Of a DNA stretch of 64,000 nucleotides, positions 11,721 to 23,435 are shown one piece after another. Source of the stretch: Prosopocoilus inquinatus (taxonomy: Eukaryota > Arthropoda > Insecta > Coleoptera > Lucanidae); contig CM069879.1 in the NCBI GenBank assembly GCA_036172665.1, positions 22,173,924 through 22,237,923 on the forward strand, written 5' to 3'. A program made the translations under genes and the position numbers. The number at the start of each line of letters is the position of its first letter. The first letter of the stretch is position 1. The notes beneath the pieces were generated by a model. The model did no database searches and was not told the origin of the DNA. It saw only the letters and a program-made list of their open reading frames with translations.

Positions 11721-12292
11721 AACCAAGATGGCCGGAAATAAATCGCCGATCGCGTCCATACATCCCAAATGAATGAGTATCGTGAAGACACATCAATAAT
11801 CGTTCTCCTAGCTGCCGCGAACCCTCAAGCGAGCGGTCCTCATAGTGCTAGTACTTTCTTAAAGTACAATCAAAAACAGTATTACGTCAAAATGGGGGTT
11901 GTTCTGGTTAGAGTCTAGTTAGAGAAAAAGAAAAAAAGGAAAGAAATACGACTGATGGCTCCGTAAAACTTTGGCAATTTACAATGTATAGAAAATATTA
12001 TTTTTGCTTGTGTTACTAAGACCTATAAGTCATTTTCTTAATGATCTCACGCTAATGAAAGTATTTTTTATGTAAAATTCACTTAATTACAATGCACTGA
12101 TTTTAATTTTAAATAAATCAAGACGGGGGTAATTTAAGTACTAAGAATATTCAGGTCACCAACTGATGAAATGTAACTCCGTTTGCGTTGTGTATCTTTT
12201 GTGTACGTGCCGCTTTGTTCGGAAAAGATAAACAGTTTTCCGTGTAGCCTTCTTCTTGGTTATTTTACTAATAAATGTTTGTTTGCTCACAG
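11721..12292. other. Intron sequence upstream of the semaphorin exon
   Basis: AT-rich and non-coding. Its 3' end carries the acceptor: a branch-point-like TTACTAAT at about 12266, a T-rich tract and the terminal CACAG at 12288-12292. Confidence 0.6.
12264..12292 (+). promoter_or_regulatory. Splice acceptor region of the semaphorin exon
   Basis: A TACTAAT branch-point-like motif lies about 22 bases upstream of a T-rich tract ending in CACAG. This, with the reading frame, fixes the exon start at 12293. Confidence 0.8.
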
Positions 12293-12392
12293 GCGCGGAA
12301 GACGATGTGCATCACTTCGTGGGGAACGATAGCCACACGGACTACTTCCGGTTGGTGATGCGAGATGGAGAGTTCTTGCTCGTGGGCGGAAG
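12293..12392 (+). CDS. Sema1a: Semaphorin-1a, internal exon at the start of the Sema domain (partial CDS)
   Basis: Semaphorin-1a is a transmembrane axon-guidance protein that signals through plexins. This 100-bp exon encodes 32 whole codons plus split codons at both ends. The peptide includes HHFVGNDSHTDYF followed by RDGEFLLVGG, the pattern at the beginning of the Sema beta-propeller in insect Sema-1a proteins (HF-GN...TDYF...FxLVGx just before the xxVYNxSL strand). The acceptor is CTCACAG|GC with a good pyrimidine tract. The donor is AG|GTAAGT, a perfect consensus. Intron phase is 1 on entry and 2 on exit. The encoded N-x-S/T-like NDS is a possible glycosylation site. Known of the family: the next exon should begin with the VYN-SL motif. 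I could not find it, nor the signal-peptide exon, in this window, so both flanking introns are long. Family assignment is strong; orthology to Sema1a rather than another transmembrane semaphorin is likely but not proven from one exon. Confidence 0.88.
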
Positions 12393-13566
12393 GTAAGTCT
12401 GCGCCACTCACCCCCTTCCCAGCCGGCCCTCCGGATATTGTTTCGTGATGGTCTCGTGCCACTTTGATGTTTCTTCTTAATGACTTTGACCACACGACTG
12501 GAATTTATCGAAAACGTTTTACTGCTCTGCTGAAACGCTGAAATACCATCGTTTTCAGTTCCGGCCTCGTAGACAATTTATTACAATTCATATTTTAGTT
12601 GAGGGTGGGAGGGGGAAGTCAAATCGAAATGTTTTCATTTTTATACACTAATTTTTTATAACAATTTGAGATTTTTTACGAATCTGCGAAAGGATTAGGT
12701 ATACAAAACTTTCTACATTTAGTAGAGCCTCAAGTATTAAGTGCGCATTTCCTAAATTATTGCTTTCGTTACTTTAGACTTACCTAACTTGTAAGGTCGG
12801 CGTGGAATTAAAACTCACCGAAGCTAAACTTAAATCGATGGATCAAGATATACCGTAAAATTCAATTAAATCCACCTGGTAACGCGTCTCGAAGACTTAG
12901 TTGCACGCAACAAGCCTTTAAACCCGTCCGAGAACTTGACGGAATTTATAAGGCCTCAAACTTAAATTCCCTCCCAAAGTAATAGATTGATAACGAACGA
13001 CTCGGGCGAAATTTAATATCGCCCCCCTGCGCGCGGCCAGAATTTAGAAATTTCGGAAATCAAATTTAACGAAGTCGACATTTGCATACTACCACGTTAA
13101 ACCCAACACCGTCCGTACGGTGCATCAATTACAAAACTAACAAGCTGTCAAAGCGAAACACGAAGACGGGGAGGAGCGCCCCGTACCGGGTAGAGCGCGA
13201 TTCAAAGTTCGCGTTGCACATCAAACTTGCCGTGACTTATCTAACACAAAATCGTTAGGAAGATAATTGCGGAAAGTTCGCGGGCGCATCTGAAACTTTT
13301 GGGAACGCAAAACACAACGGCCGGAGTTTATTTGTAACGAGAATCACGAGACTTGCAAAACTAAAGTACTTAGAGGGTGATCAAAAATTAAAGCGGTAAT
13401 CAGGAGACGGGTATTTGGAACAAGGTTTCATTTGAAAGTTGAATACTTTCACTTCCCTGAAACAAAGGTCACCATGTATCTCTTCAAAGCCAAAAATCAA
13501 ATAGCATACGACTCTAAACTTTAAAATTAAATTCGGAGGTGGTATTAAAACAGCGTGGTTCTAGAC
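12393..13566. other. Downstream intron, nothing recognised
   Basis: It begins with the donor GTAAGT. The rest is mixed-composition unique DNA without a second semaphorin exon that I can see. Confidence 0.5.
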
Positions 13567-13800
13567 CAGGGATTCCCAAACTTTTTTACGTGGCGGTCCC
13601 TTAAAAGAAGGGAAAGTTTTCATGAATCCCCTTCCGTCCCCATTTCTAGCTTAACTGTTACCACAACTGCACTGAGTGTTTTTTCATCTCGTTTTAACCT
13701 CATAGATTAAAACAAGATGAAGATACACTGAATGTACATATACCTTCTTCTTCGTCGTTCACTTGTTACTTAGTAAGCAGTAAACGCAAATTGGGCGGTG
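13567..13800 (+). mobile_element. One end of a hAT-type element
   Basis: It begins CAGGGATTCCCAAACTTTTT, the terminal sequence typical of hAT family elements. I did not find the matching right end or an 8-bp target-site duplication, so it is probably truncated. The interior at 13690-13730 resembles the loop of the foldback at 5460-5584. Confidence 0.45.
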
Positions 13801-14011
13801 TTTTATAACCTGAATTATCTCGTGCACGTTTATTGTACCACATAAAACTTGTTCGCAATGCAGCATAGATACTCCGAGAAAATGAAATAAAAAAAGGAAT
13901 TACTCAAAATTGGTTCCAAAAAATTTTTTTGAGGATACACCCCGATCTGGAACTTCTTTAAAAGATGGGGATTGGAGGATTGCGATCGACGTTAAAATAA
14001 ACATTATAAAC

Positions 14012-14100
14012 GCCTGAACGGTCCAAGTGGTAAGGGACCGGCCTTGCAAGGGTAGATACTAATTTTATCCAACTGTTAAGTTATTGGTGTGGTACGTCTT
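14012..14100 (+). repeat. tRNA-related SINE head (fragment)
   Basis: CCTGAACGGTCCAAGTGGTA then AGGGACCGGCCTTGC closely matches the reverse complement of 55935-55988. The block resembles a Pol III A-box region. The tail is not clear, so only the head is called. Confidence 0.45.
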
Positions 14101-15154
14101 AGGCCACACGAGATACATGATTAAATAAAGATCCGTACTCGCAGACTTTAAACTCTTCTTACTTTTCCTCAAGTACGATTGCTTAAAAATAAGAATGATT
14201 GTTTAGACTAGGCCAGTGCTAATACTACCAGATGTTGAATTAATTTTGAGAGATGTTACAGTTTCAAATCCGTTTATCGTTTCGGGACAACCTATATAGT
14301 AAAATATTTCGGAGTTCTTTTATCGACGGGTTATTTTTATTACGCCGGAAAAGAGTGTGCCGTTGCGCTCCGAGCCTGGGAACGAAGGCAATTAATCCGG
14401 ACTCCTTTGTTTGTCCAGTTTTTTCATACAGATTTCCGAAAACGCATTTCGACTTAGAAATACGCTTGTTTAGTTTTCGAATAATCTAAGGAAGTTTATG
14501 GTTTTCTAAATTATTCCGGGTTGGTGCCGGTCAGACTGGATAAATTTGATGTCACAATTCACCGGATTGGCTTAACCTTTTCGATCTCTTTTCTTTTTTG
14601 TTGGTTCTTTTCTTCTCGGTCTCTCAACTGTGTAGGCAATTGAGCCACTTTACATTTGTAAATCGAGTAAGCCACTTGTGTTTATTTCTCAAATAAATTA
14701 AAAAAAATAAATAAATTAGGTGTTCAAATTAAATCCCCGCCGACAGCTAAACAATATCCCAACCTATCGTAAAAGTTTCTTCTGTAATTGATCTATAGCT
14801 AATTGATAACAACCTATACGCCGCGATTCAGTTATTATCGCTGCTTTTAGTTCTTCGACATTGTCGTACTATTGTCTTTTGTAAAGACGATTTCGCAAAT
14901 GCCCCTATAAAAAGAGGTCCAAATCCGGATACCGTTTAGAAACGTATCATTTAAAACTGACTTTTTAAAATTCTTTTTCTTGTTTTATCTCAACACTGCA
15001 GGACTTTATAAAATAAAGAAAAATTAATTTGGATAGTATTTTTATTACTCTAAAACTTTCAGTAGATAAAACAGCGACATCCTACGCTCGGTTTTGTGAC
15101 CTGCAATTGCAGTAGGATAGACAAATTGAAGCGGGTTTGCTACATAATAAGTTG
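14101..15154. other. AT-rich stretch, nothing recognised
   Basis: No gene seen. At 15066 there is TAAAACAGCGACATCCTACG, repeated almost exactly at 36911, a short dispersed motif of unknown origin. Confidence 0.4.
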
Positions 15155-16620
15155 CCCCATTTTTTAATGAATTTTTGAAATCTTCATTAAATTCTAAAAA
15201 TATTTTGAGTAACATGTGACACAAAAAAAATTAACCGTTTCCGAGATATTTTCATTTTTTAAAAATAACTCAGACTTGCAGAACCTTGGTTATGATACTG
15301 CCATCTTTGTGCAACAAAACCCATGATGCCCATTTTTGGCCTGTAGTAGGCTACAGTAACATTCTTCAGATCATGTCCAGTTTTGCACTTAATTGCTTAC
15401 AGGCTGGTTGAAAAATAACTTCTATTCGAACTAATTTCAACTGTCGAAAAGTCATGTTTTTTTAAATGGAACGCCTAGTATATTTTTATACCATGTGACT
15501 CAGTATTAAATGTTCTTTCGTCCTGTATTAGCATTCCCTAATCTATCTTTTATAATTCACTCGTTATCGATAATTTCTTTTTAATACCTAATTTTTTTCC
15601 ATTTTTCGGTGTTGCTTTTAAAGAGTGGGCTATGAAAACTAGAGAAATTATAATTTTTCAGATCATTCGTCTCCTAGGAATTAAAAAAAAAACTTAGTCG
15701 CTACGAAGAACCAAGAAATAAATATTCAAACACAGATATATTAAATGTTTTTGATGATAAAAAAATCGACAATTCAAGAAGTTAATAAAAAAGAAATTGT
15801 TATATCGAGGAACACATGTGATTACTGAGACACAATAGAAAGTTATAACTAATAAATAATAGCTGAAAGCCACTCACAGCCAATATTATAACCAACAATT
15901 TGTGTATTATTTCCAAAATTTTTGATTTATTTATTAGTTTTCATAAAATTTTGTTTTGTAAGTGTAAATTTCTCCTTGTAAATGTATAAAAAGTCATACC
16001 AAGAATTCTAATACACACGGCATATGTACATAAAAAATGCAGATGACAGATATGTATTTAAATGTTATTTTTCGGTTTTTAAAATTAAATTGATATTACA
16101 GTCAGAAATTAATTTAAAAAATCTCATTTTGTAAAATTTTCATAGTACACTATTTAGGAATAACACTAAAAAGTGAAACAATTAATATATCAAAGGGAAA
16201 ATCATGAATAAAAAGAGAAAGATAAGAGATGGGTATAGGGAATGCTAATACAGTTCGAAAGAACATTTAATTGTGATTCTTATGGTATAAAAATATAATG
16301 GATGTTCTATTTAAAAAACATGACTTTCGACAGTTGAAATCAGTTTGAATAGAAGTTACTTTTCAACCAGCCTGTAAATAATTTTGTGTAAAATTAGGTA
16401 TCACCCGAAAGCCTAGGAGCATACCCTCCTACAGGCCAAAAATTGAAATTATGGCTTTTGTTACACAAAGATGGCAGTATCATAAACAAGGTACTGCAAC
16501 GTTGAACATTTTTTAAAAAGTGGAAATAACTCTAAAACGGCTAATTTTTCTTGTATCACATGTTACACAAAATATTTTTAGAATTTCATGAGCATTTCGA
16601 AAATGCAATAAGAAATGGGG
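15155..16620. mobile_element. Large foldback element, ~400-bp arms
   Basis: The left arm (about 15155-15552) and right arm (about 16222-16620) are inverted copies. Shared blocks include CCCCATTT at the outer ends, TTCTAAAAATATTTT, GATACTGCCATCTTTGTG, TTTTTGGCCTGTAG, CAGGCTGGTTGAAAA and TGTATTAGCATTCCCTA. The spacer of about 670 bp is AT-rich and non-coding. No transposase is visible. Arms contain TTAAATGGAACG-C-AGTATATTTTTATA, similar to a string in the foldback at 27.8 kb, so the two probably belong to one superfamily. The arms differ by scattered changes, so the insertion is not recent. Confidence 0.85.
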
Positions 16621-17624
16621 TGTTCCATTTAAAATAAGAAAGTTGACTCCAACTTCCGGTATAAGCGGAAGTGTCCGAAATTTGAAAATATTATATTTTG
16701 ATAGATCCATATCGTTAACTTATAACTGCAAAATATGAAATAGAAATTCAAAGAGGAAGTCCGTAAACTTTTAATGAATGAGTTGCTTGAATCTCCCTGT
16801 ATAGAGGCTGCTCGCGGTTTTCACTGCAATTAAAAACGATTTGCAACAAAAATTTCAAAAACATTCGTATTGAATATTTTTCTGTAAACTAATTAGGGGA
16901 GTTCAATATTCGCAAATTTTTGATTTCCCATGTTAAATCTCTGTGTCTCAAAATAATTCAACACCCGGTATGTTAACCGTTAATGAATACGAAAACTAAG
17001 GTTAGATACATTTGGAACGTAGCATGGGTTGCCTACTTTTCAGGTGTAAATACATTTTTCTAATAAAGTTCTCCAACTTTTGTTACTTCTTACTCTCTTT
17101 TGTTACTGCTGAATCATTTAATACTTGTTGGGGCAGGCGAGCAACAAAATTACGACGAGCTCAAATTGCACCCACACGTTACCTGTTTTATATCACCAAG
17201 GATTAAACAATTAAATTAGGAGCGCAAGCCGGAACGAAACGTGTTTTAATTTACCTGCTTCCGTTTGTGTATTTGGTCGAGTTGCTTTGCTGTAAGCGAC
17301 GAAGAGTCCTATCTTACCGTGCTGCGGCGCAATCCGCGTGGAAACTTGTGTTTTCCAGTTTAATTAAATTAGGCACATTTCGGGCTGAATCCAGCCGTAT
17401 AATAAAAAAAAAAAAACATTTCGCTGACGAAAACCGAATAAAAGAAAATTTTGATCGACCAAAAAAGACAAATAAGATCGAATATGACTCAGAAAAACCG
17501 CTTGTAGTTTGATGTTATTCCAGTAAAAATCGTTTCCGGTAAGATTTCTGCAAAATTATTGTTCACCTGATTTCTATGGAAGTGGTAAGATTCCTTTTAT
17601 TGAAGAAACACTAAACACTTTTCA
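16621..17624. other. AT-rich stretch, nothing recognised
   Basis: No exon or clear element. ATCTCCCTGTATA at about 16791 resembles a TA-flanked transposon terminus, but no partner was found. Confidence 0.35.
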
Positions 17625-18290
17625 TTAAGATTTGACTTTCATCCCGTATAGATCAAATCGATGGAATATACACAATGACTTTGCTTGTACCAAAAGGATC
17701 TTATTTTGTTTGAACCAATTAAAGACCTGTTGTTGTTCAATAAAAGATCATTAAGATTTGACTTTCATCCAATGAAAGATCTGATTTTGTTTTAATCAAT
17801 ATCTAATGAATGATCTGATTTTGCTTTAACCAATATCCATTGAAAGACATGATTTTGTCTTAAACAATGGAAGATCTGACTTTGTACCAAATGAATCTGA
17901 TTTTTTGTAAACCGATAAAAGACCGGCGGTTGTTTGCATTAAATAATAAATCATTCAGATTTGGCTTTCATCCAATGTAGATCGAATAGAGAGAATATAT
18001 CCAATAAAAGATCTGATTTCGTTTTAACCTAATGAATAATCTAATTTTGTCCGTATCCAATAAACCTCGAAATACCTGATTTTACATGTTTTCTGCGATT
18101 ATTTACTTCCAATAAAAGATTTGAGTTTACCCGGGTTTATTTACACTCAATGATGATTTTGTTTTAACCAGCAACCAATGAAAGAACGGGATTTATTGAA
18201 CCAATAAAAGAACTGATTTTGTTTCTATACAAGGAAAGATATGATTTTATATTAATCAATGAGGGAACTCGCCAAAGGCTGATTTTGTTT
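17625..18290 (+). repeat. Degenerate minisatellite, CCAATRAAAGATCTGATTTTG motif
   Basis: The motif CCAATRAAAGATCTGATTTT followed by GTTTTAA recurs more than a dozen times with variable spacing of roughly 25-60 bp and many point changes. A sub-motif AGATTTG.CTTTCATCCAAT appears three times. It has no open frame. Confidence 0.8.
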
Positions 18291-19540
18291 GTTTCAGAAC
18301 ACAGAAATGTTTAATCTGTTAACATCAATTGGATTCAAACTTACCTACCAATTTCAAATGACAGAAGGAAGAAGCTCATAAAGTTCGTTCCCCACAAAAT
18401 TTTTATGGATCTCCCATTTCTCTCTTTGAGAGATCACAACTGTTAAAGCAATTTAATTTTGAAATATTACCGCCTCCATTAACTTTTTAATCGTTCCTTG
18501 ATAATCAAACAAATATTTTGCTTGCTTTTGAAGGCAGGGCGTTTAAAGGCGACGACTTCAGTGATAATTTAATTTTCGCTTTATGAAAGTGCTTCCCGTT
18601 CGATCTGCGTTTACGCAAATTGTTCTTTGAATCGGCACAAACTTAGTTAATTAAAAGTAAACATCTTGCAATCGTGCTCATAAAGTTGAAAGAGCTTTCT
18701 TTATTTCTCTGTTCCCTCGAAGAGCGCGAGATATTTCATTACGTCTGTAATGCGAGTTTTAGTCTCAGAAGTGGGATATACCAGAGTCACTTGCATTGCA
18801 AAATATTTCTATAAAGGTTTTAGAGGTCAGATTTAGACGGGGATATCCTGTGACCGCGCGGTCGCGTACGAAACGAGAAACACAAAGGGCCTTATCGCGG
18901 CCATAAATATCAAAGTGGTGTTATTAAGCGGACGCTATCATTCTGTTATGAGGGCGCATATTGCGCCAAATAACCTGTCAAGTATTTATGAAATCGTAGC
19001 CCTTTGTAAAACGGCGGAGGCTCTAATAAAATAACGTGATTGCCGCCGTCGCGCGTCCTTATCTCTAATATAAACATGCTGAGTGCCTAAATCGAATCGC
19101 ACAAATGGATATAAACGCTTTTATCTTGCTTTGTGGAAGGCGGGCCGGATGAAATTTTTGCCGATTTAATGGTCTATTTAGATGCTCAGGAGGGCCATGT
19201 TCTTTTTTTTTTGTTTGAAATGGAAATGTGTCACGTCAAAAAGAAGAATAATAAAGGGTTATGATATCATGAGGAGTGTTGGGAAATGTATTTTTATGTT
19301 GATCTCATAAAGGTCCATATCACACTGGGTTTTGAAAACGGGATAGAATTAGAAAGGAACAGCTTTTAGAGCAACTCAGCTATGCAGTCTGTGTGCCGCT
19401 CCACCAAGGACACTAACTTATCCTTGCATTTTTCTGAAGCAACTTTTCCTTTTGGCTGCAGATGTTTTTGTGTTTACATGGTACCCCAACAAAAGGAACA
19501 GTAGGACAAAAAAAATATACAAAGAATTTTAAAAAAATTT
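18291..19540. other. Unique stretch with GC-richer block at 18830-19200
   Basis: No exon recognised. About 18830-19200 is GC-richer, contains a perfect GACCGCGCGGTC palindrome (18853-18864), TTATCGCGGCC and many homeobox-like ATTA/TAAT cores, and shows no transposon ends. It is a candidate intronic regulatory block by appearance only. Confidence 0.3.
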
Positions 19541-20240
19541 GAGGATAGAGTCATGGAAGTGACATGCATTGCATTCATAGAAAGAACTCAGGCAACGAAG
19601 GGAAGAAGGCCACGGAGGAAGGTAACCACCTACTAACAAGAAAAAGCTAAACAGAGATGACTCAAAGAAGAAGATTCAAGAAATGCAATGACGAAGAAAT
19701 TAGCTTAAAGACTTAAAAGGGAAAAAAATTGTTTTTTAAAGAAAAATGTGAATCAAAAACGACTCACGAAATTGAATTCAATTAAAGAAGAAAAATGATG
19801 AAGGTAAAGAAAAATTAAATTAATCTAAGAAAAGTAACACAGAAACAGAAGAAAATTAGAAAACAAATTTCTAAAGAGACTAAATGGAACACTAAGTGTT
19901 GGTGAAAATTTAAAAAAAAAAACGCAAAAGGTTGAGATATAGTCATGGAATTGAAATGGCAATCATAGAAAGATCTTATACAACAAAGGGAAGAAGGCCA
20001 TGGAAGAAGATAATCACTTAATCACAAAAAAAAGTAAAACACAGATGAACCGAAAAAGCATTGGCGAAGAATACTCGAAATTTAGGAGGGGAAGTGATTT
20101 TTTTGTAAAAAAAATATTAATCAAGGACACACAAAATTGAATTCAACTAAAGAAGAAAGTTAAGATAAATGAATGAATTAAAGAAAAGTAACCCAGAAGC
20201 AGAAGAGAATCAGAAAATGAATTTATAAGAAAAAATCATG
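19541..20240 (+). repeat. Purine-rich tandem duplication, ~393-bp unit
   Basis: Unit 1 starts at 19541 (GAGGATAGAGTCATGG) and unit 2 at 19934 (GAGATATAGTCATGG). They share AGGGAAGAAGGCCA-GGA, AAATTGAATTCAA-TAAAGAAG and AAGAAAAGTAAC-CAGAA. The strand is very A/G-rich up to about 20560, and short lysine/glutamate-rich frames there follow from composition. Confidence 0.75.
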
Positions 20241-21925
20241 CATCAACGACAAAACAAATTACCCAAAGATGCAGAGAGTTATTGAGGAGAGTGAGAAATA
20301 AATAGAAGAAAAGAACAAGCAAGAAATAGGTAAATAAGAACAAAGAGATAAATAAATTTCCTAACCAGAACGTGTATAAAAAAGCAAACATCTATGGAAG
20401 AAGGGGAAACTATCGAAGAAACACGTAAGAAAAATTTGTAGAAATAAAATATAAAAGAACAGATTGTACGAGAAAAAAGGAAAAAGGAATCAGAAGAAAA
20501 TAATAAACGATAAAGAAGAAAAATCTGAATCGGGAAAGCATTGGAAAACCAATCGAAGAAATGAGATTGGTGAAAAAATTGCTAATAAAAAACGAATTGA
20601 AGAAGAAATACAGGAAATTAGAGTCTCTTCTATTTACTTATCTCATTTAACTGAAGATGTCGTTAATAAGCAACTTGTAAAGAAATTGCCAAAAAATTTC
20701 TCCAACATGACGATTCTCTTAAAAATTCCTGGACCGGAATCATGAACCAGTGAAGAAGATTCATCATTTCTAAAATCGAGGTCTAAATAGATCCACATAC
20801 ACAGTTTTAAGAGTCGATTAGCAAGTTTTGCTCAATAGATGGAGGGAGATAGAAAAGAAATGAATCAATTACTGAACCAATAAGTGTCCAATTTTACTAA
20901 TGAATAACACTCTCTCTTTTTCTTTTAGTTTCTCTCTCTTTACTAAGCGATTACGACACGGGGGGGGGGTCTTCTCAACATGAACAAGTTATCTGTAGTT
21001 AAGAGGGTTAAAGCCGCGTCTAGGACGAATGCAAAGTTCTGTTCTGTTCTTCACCAGGCGATTGAAACATAATTTCTCCTGTAAACGAAATGTTTCTTTT
21101 TTATTTGAAATGCAGACAATTGTTCAGGTAGCTCGCGCCATCCGACGTGCCACAAATCTGAAATGAATTCCTCTAAAAGACAGACTGTAAGGTGAAGTCC
21201 TAAGACCGATCGATATGCATACATTAGGATTCAGGACGAAGGAGCCCGCATCAAAATTCCAATAAAACTTAGATCAAATCTATTTATCCGGGGCGTGTAA
21301 GGATTGGCTTACGGAGAGAGTACTCATGAGCATTGTCTTCTCCGAGGTTGCGTGACGTAGATACTGAAACGGCACACCTGCACCTTCCCGGGGAAATCGA
21401 GGAATCCTTTTATCGCGAGGCGAGCGCCGCAAAAAATAGTTGCGTATAAAGTGCGATAAAGTCGGCCGTTTCTGGAAACTGATGTCATGTAAATAGCACT
21501 TCTTACGGCTGCGCGCCTAAAAAAACTTTCCTTATACGTATAACTTCAGTAAACCTCCAATGACATTTATATATTTCGCAAAGCGAAATAACAGTGCGCC
21601 TCCGGGGGTTTCCCTGACATTTCATACCTACAGTTTTTTTTTATGTTTTACTGTCAAATGTTTTTAGTAAATAAAAGGCGCTATATCGCGAAGTAAAAAG
21701 TACAGTAAATTACATCATTTAACCTCAAACCTTCAAGTTTGAATATATCCAACAAAGCGACAATAAAATAGAAGATATCTTCTGCAACTGTATTTCCAAA
21801 AGAAAAATAATTGCACTCTAATTTCAATTTAAGGTTCGATCCTGTTCTGTAGAGTCATGTCATCTAGGAGCTTCCTGATGATTCGAGTTCCAGTTAAGGC
21901 CGAAATTGGAGTCTATTCTGTAACG
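20241..21925. other. Purine-rich then unique stretch
   Basis: 20241-20750 is A/G-rich with a 93-codon frame at 20464-20745 that I do not accept as a gene. A run of nine G lies near 20961. About 21290-21610 is GC-richer and appears unique, another candidate regulatory block. No exon seen. Confidence 0.35.
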
Positions 21926-22216
21926 TTCATATCATTTGATATATGGTTGATACGTGTCAATTATTGCTATGTAATAAGTGACCTTGCAGAATTACTTGGT
22001 GAGCATATCAATTAACTGAAGAGACCGTATCAATTATTGAAGAGGCTACTTCAAACGTTGTCACCGAAGTGATTATTTTTATGTAAATAGTAATCATTTC
22101 AAGTCGTTTTAAAATGTAAATGCACTTTGTGACAGCGTTTCAATTGCAATGCTCAGATCAGTAGATGTTACACAGCAATAATTGATACCTACTAAGTGGA
22201 TATCCATTGATATGAA
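21926..22216. mobile_element. 291-bp TIR element
   Basis: The ends TTCATATCA and TGATATGAA are followed inwards by matching arms, including TCAATTATTGCTATGTAA on the left and the complement TTACACAGCAATAATTGA on the right. It is non-coding, and the target-site duplication was not resolved. Confidence 0.7.
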
Positions 22217-23435
22217 AGTTATAGTAGACCCCATTGTACTAGAAAATTATCGACCCATTCCAGAGCAGTCGAGCACTCTCTCAGAGTTTCTATGTTCTTC
22301 GTGTAAAAATTCGGCATGAATAATTCAGAAATTGTTTTTAAAGTTGAGTTCCTAACAAACTCCGAACGCATCCGGATATTAACTCCGAACAAGCACCAAA
22401 TAAAGTTCATCAATATTTTATAATTTTTGAAGTGGTCTCGCGAAAGTGCATTCTGAAATAAGTCGTTTGTTACAACACTTCTTGAATACTTTTGCCGTAA
22501 AAGTGATCTACGACATAAATTTTAAACGTAGCTCTTCGAGAAACCGCCCGAACTCGAAGCCAAAACCAAATAAAACTTTACAATAAATTATTACACAAAC
22601 AGGAAGGCGGAAACTGCGCGAACGGCAACGGTGAGGTGAGTAGGTAGGGTAAGTACCGACCTTGCAAATGAATATTTCACCGGCGCTTTGGTGGTTTATT
22701 ACCGTCGTGCACTTACTTTGGCTAATTTTTGCCTGGATGGCGACGTAGCCAACGCCAGATGCTCTCTATTCTTGGAGGAAATCCCGTCACGATAAACTCC
22801 TCTCGAGCGTAATATTGAACACGCCATCGAAATTGGCGTATGCACTAAACATCGCTCTTGCGCAACGTTATTTTTGTGCTAACAACTTCGTTATGGGCTT
22901 GATTCTTCGCTTGACCTAGCTCTGTAAAATGATGGCAAGCAGTCTGATATTGGATTTTATTTGAGAGCTCGGAAATTTCATATGGGTTTAAAGTACTCTG
23001 CAATTGGGTCAAATCTATTCCGCTAATAAAACTCTTCTCGGGGAGAAAAATAGGAGGAAACCATAAATAAAAAGAAAGAAGGATGATTTCACCAATCGTA
23101 AGTAACAGAAAGACAAAATTATCAATCGCATTACTTGATGGGATGATTCCGAGGTGTCCAACTTAATGGACATTTTCGCTTCACAAATTTTATTATTTGG
23201 CTTTTGTCCTTATTTTGATTTAATGAGCCAGCTCTCTCTCATCCATACAGTCAGATCTCTTATTATTTTGTTTGGCACTCATTTCAACTCAGTCTAATTT
23301 ACTCATAATTATTGTTTCATCAGCGTGTACAATAAAATTTCAAAATAAATTACAAAACGCACGAAAAGTCATTGGGAACTCTTTCACCTCTAATCCTTTT
23401 CGTCCTTAGTCATTCGCTTTCCCGGTCTGTTTTTT
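22217..23435. other. Stretch without a recognisable gene
   Basis: Mixed composition; 22600-22900 is slightly GC-richer. I see no exon, RNA gene or repeat. Confidence 0.4.

Noticed and set aside
11507..11791. Overlapping long frames on both strands near 11.27-11.8 kb
   Set aside because: The region is GC-rich, so stop codons are rare in all phases. The frames overlap each other and the TIR ends, and none has a recognised motif.
12268..12495. Minus-strand frames covering the semaphorin exon
   Set aside because: They are complements of a plus-strand exon that has consensus splice sites and a family match.
20464..20745. 93-codon lysine/glutamate-rich plus-strand frame
   Set aside because: It lies in a purine-rich repeat tract, and its composition follows from base composition. 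No domain, splice context or start context supports it.
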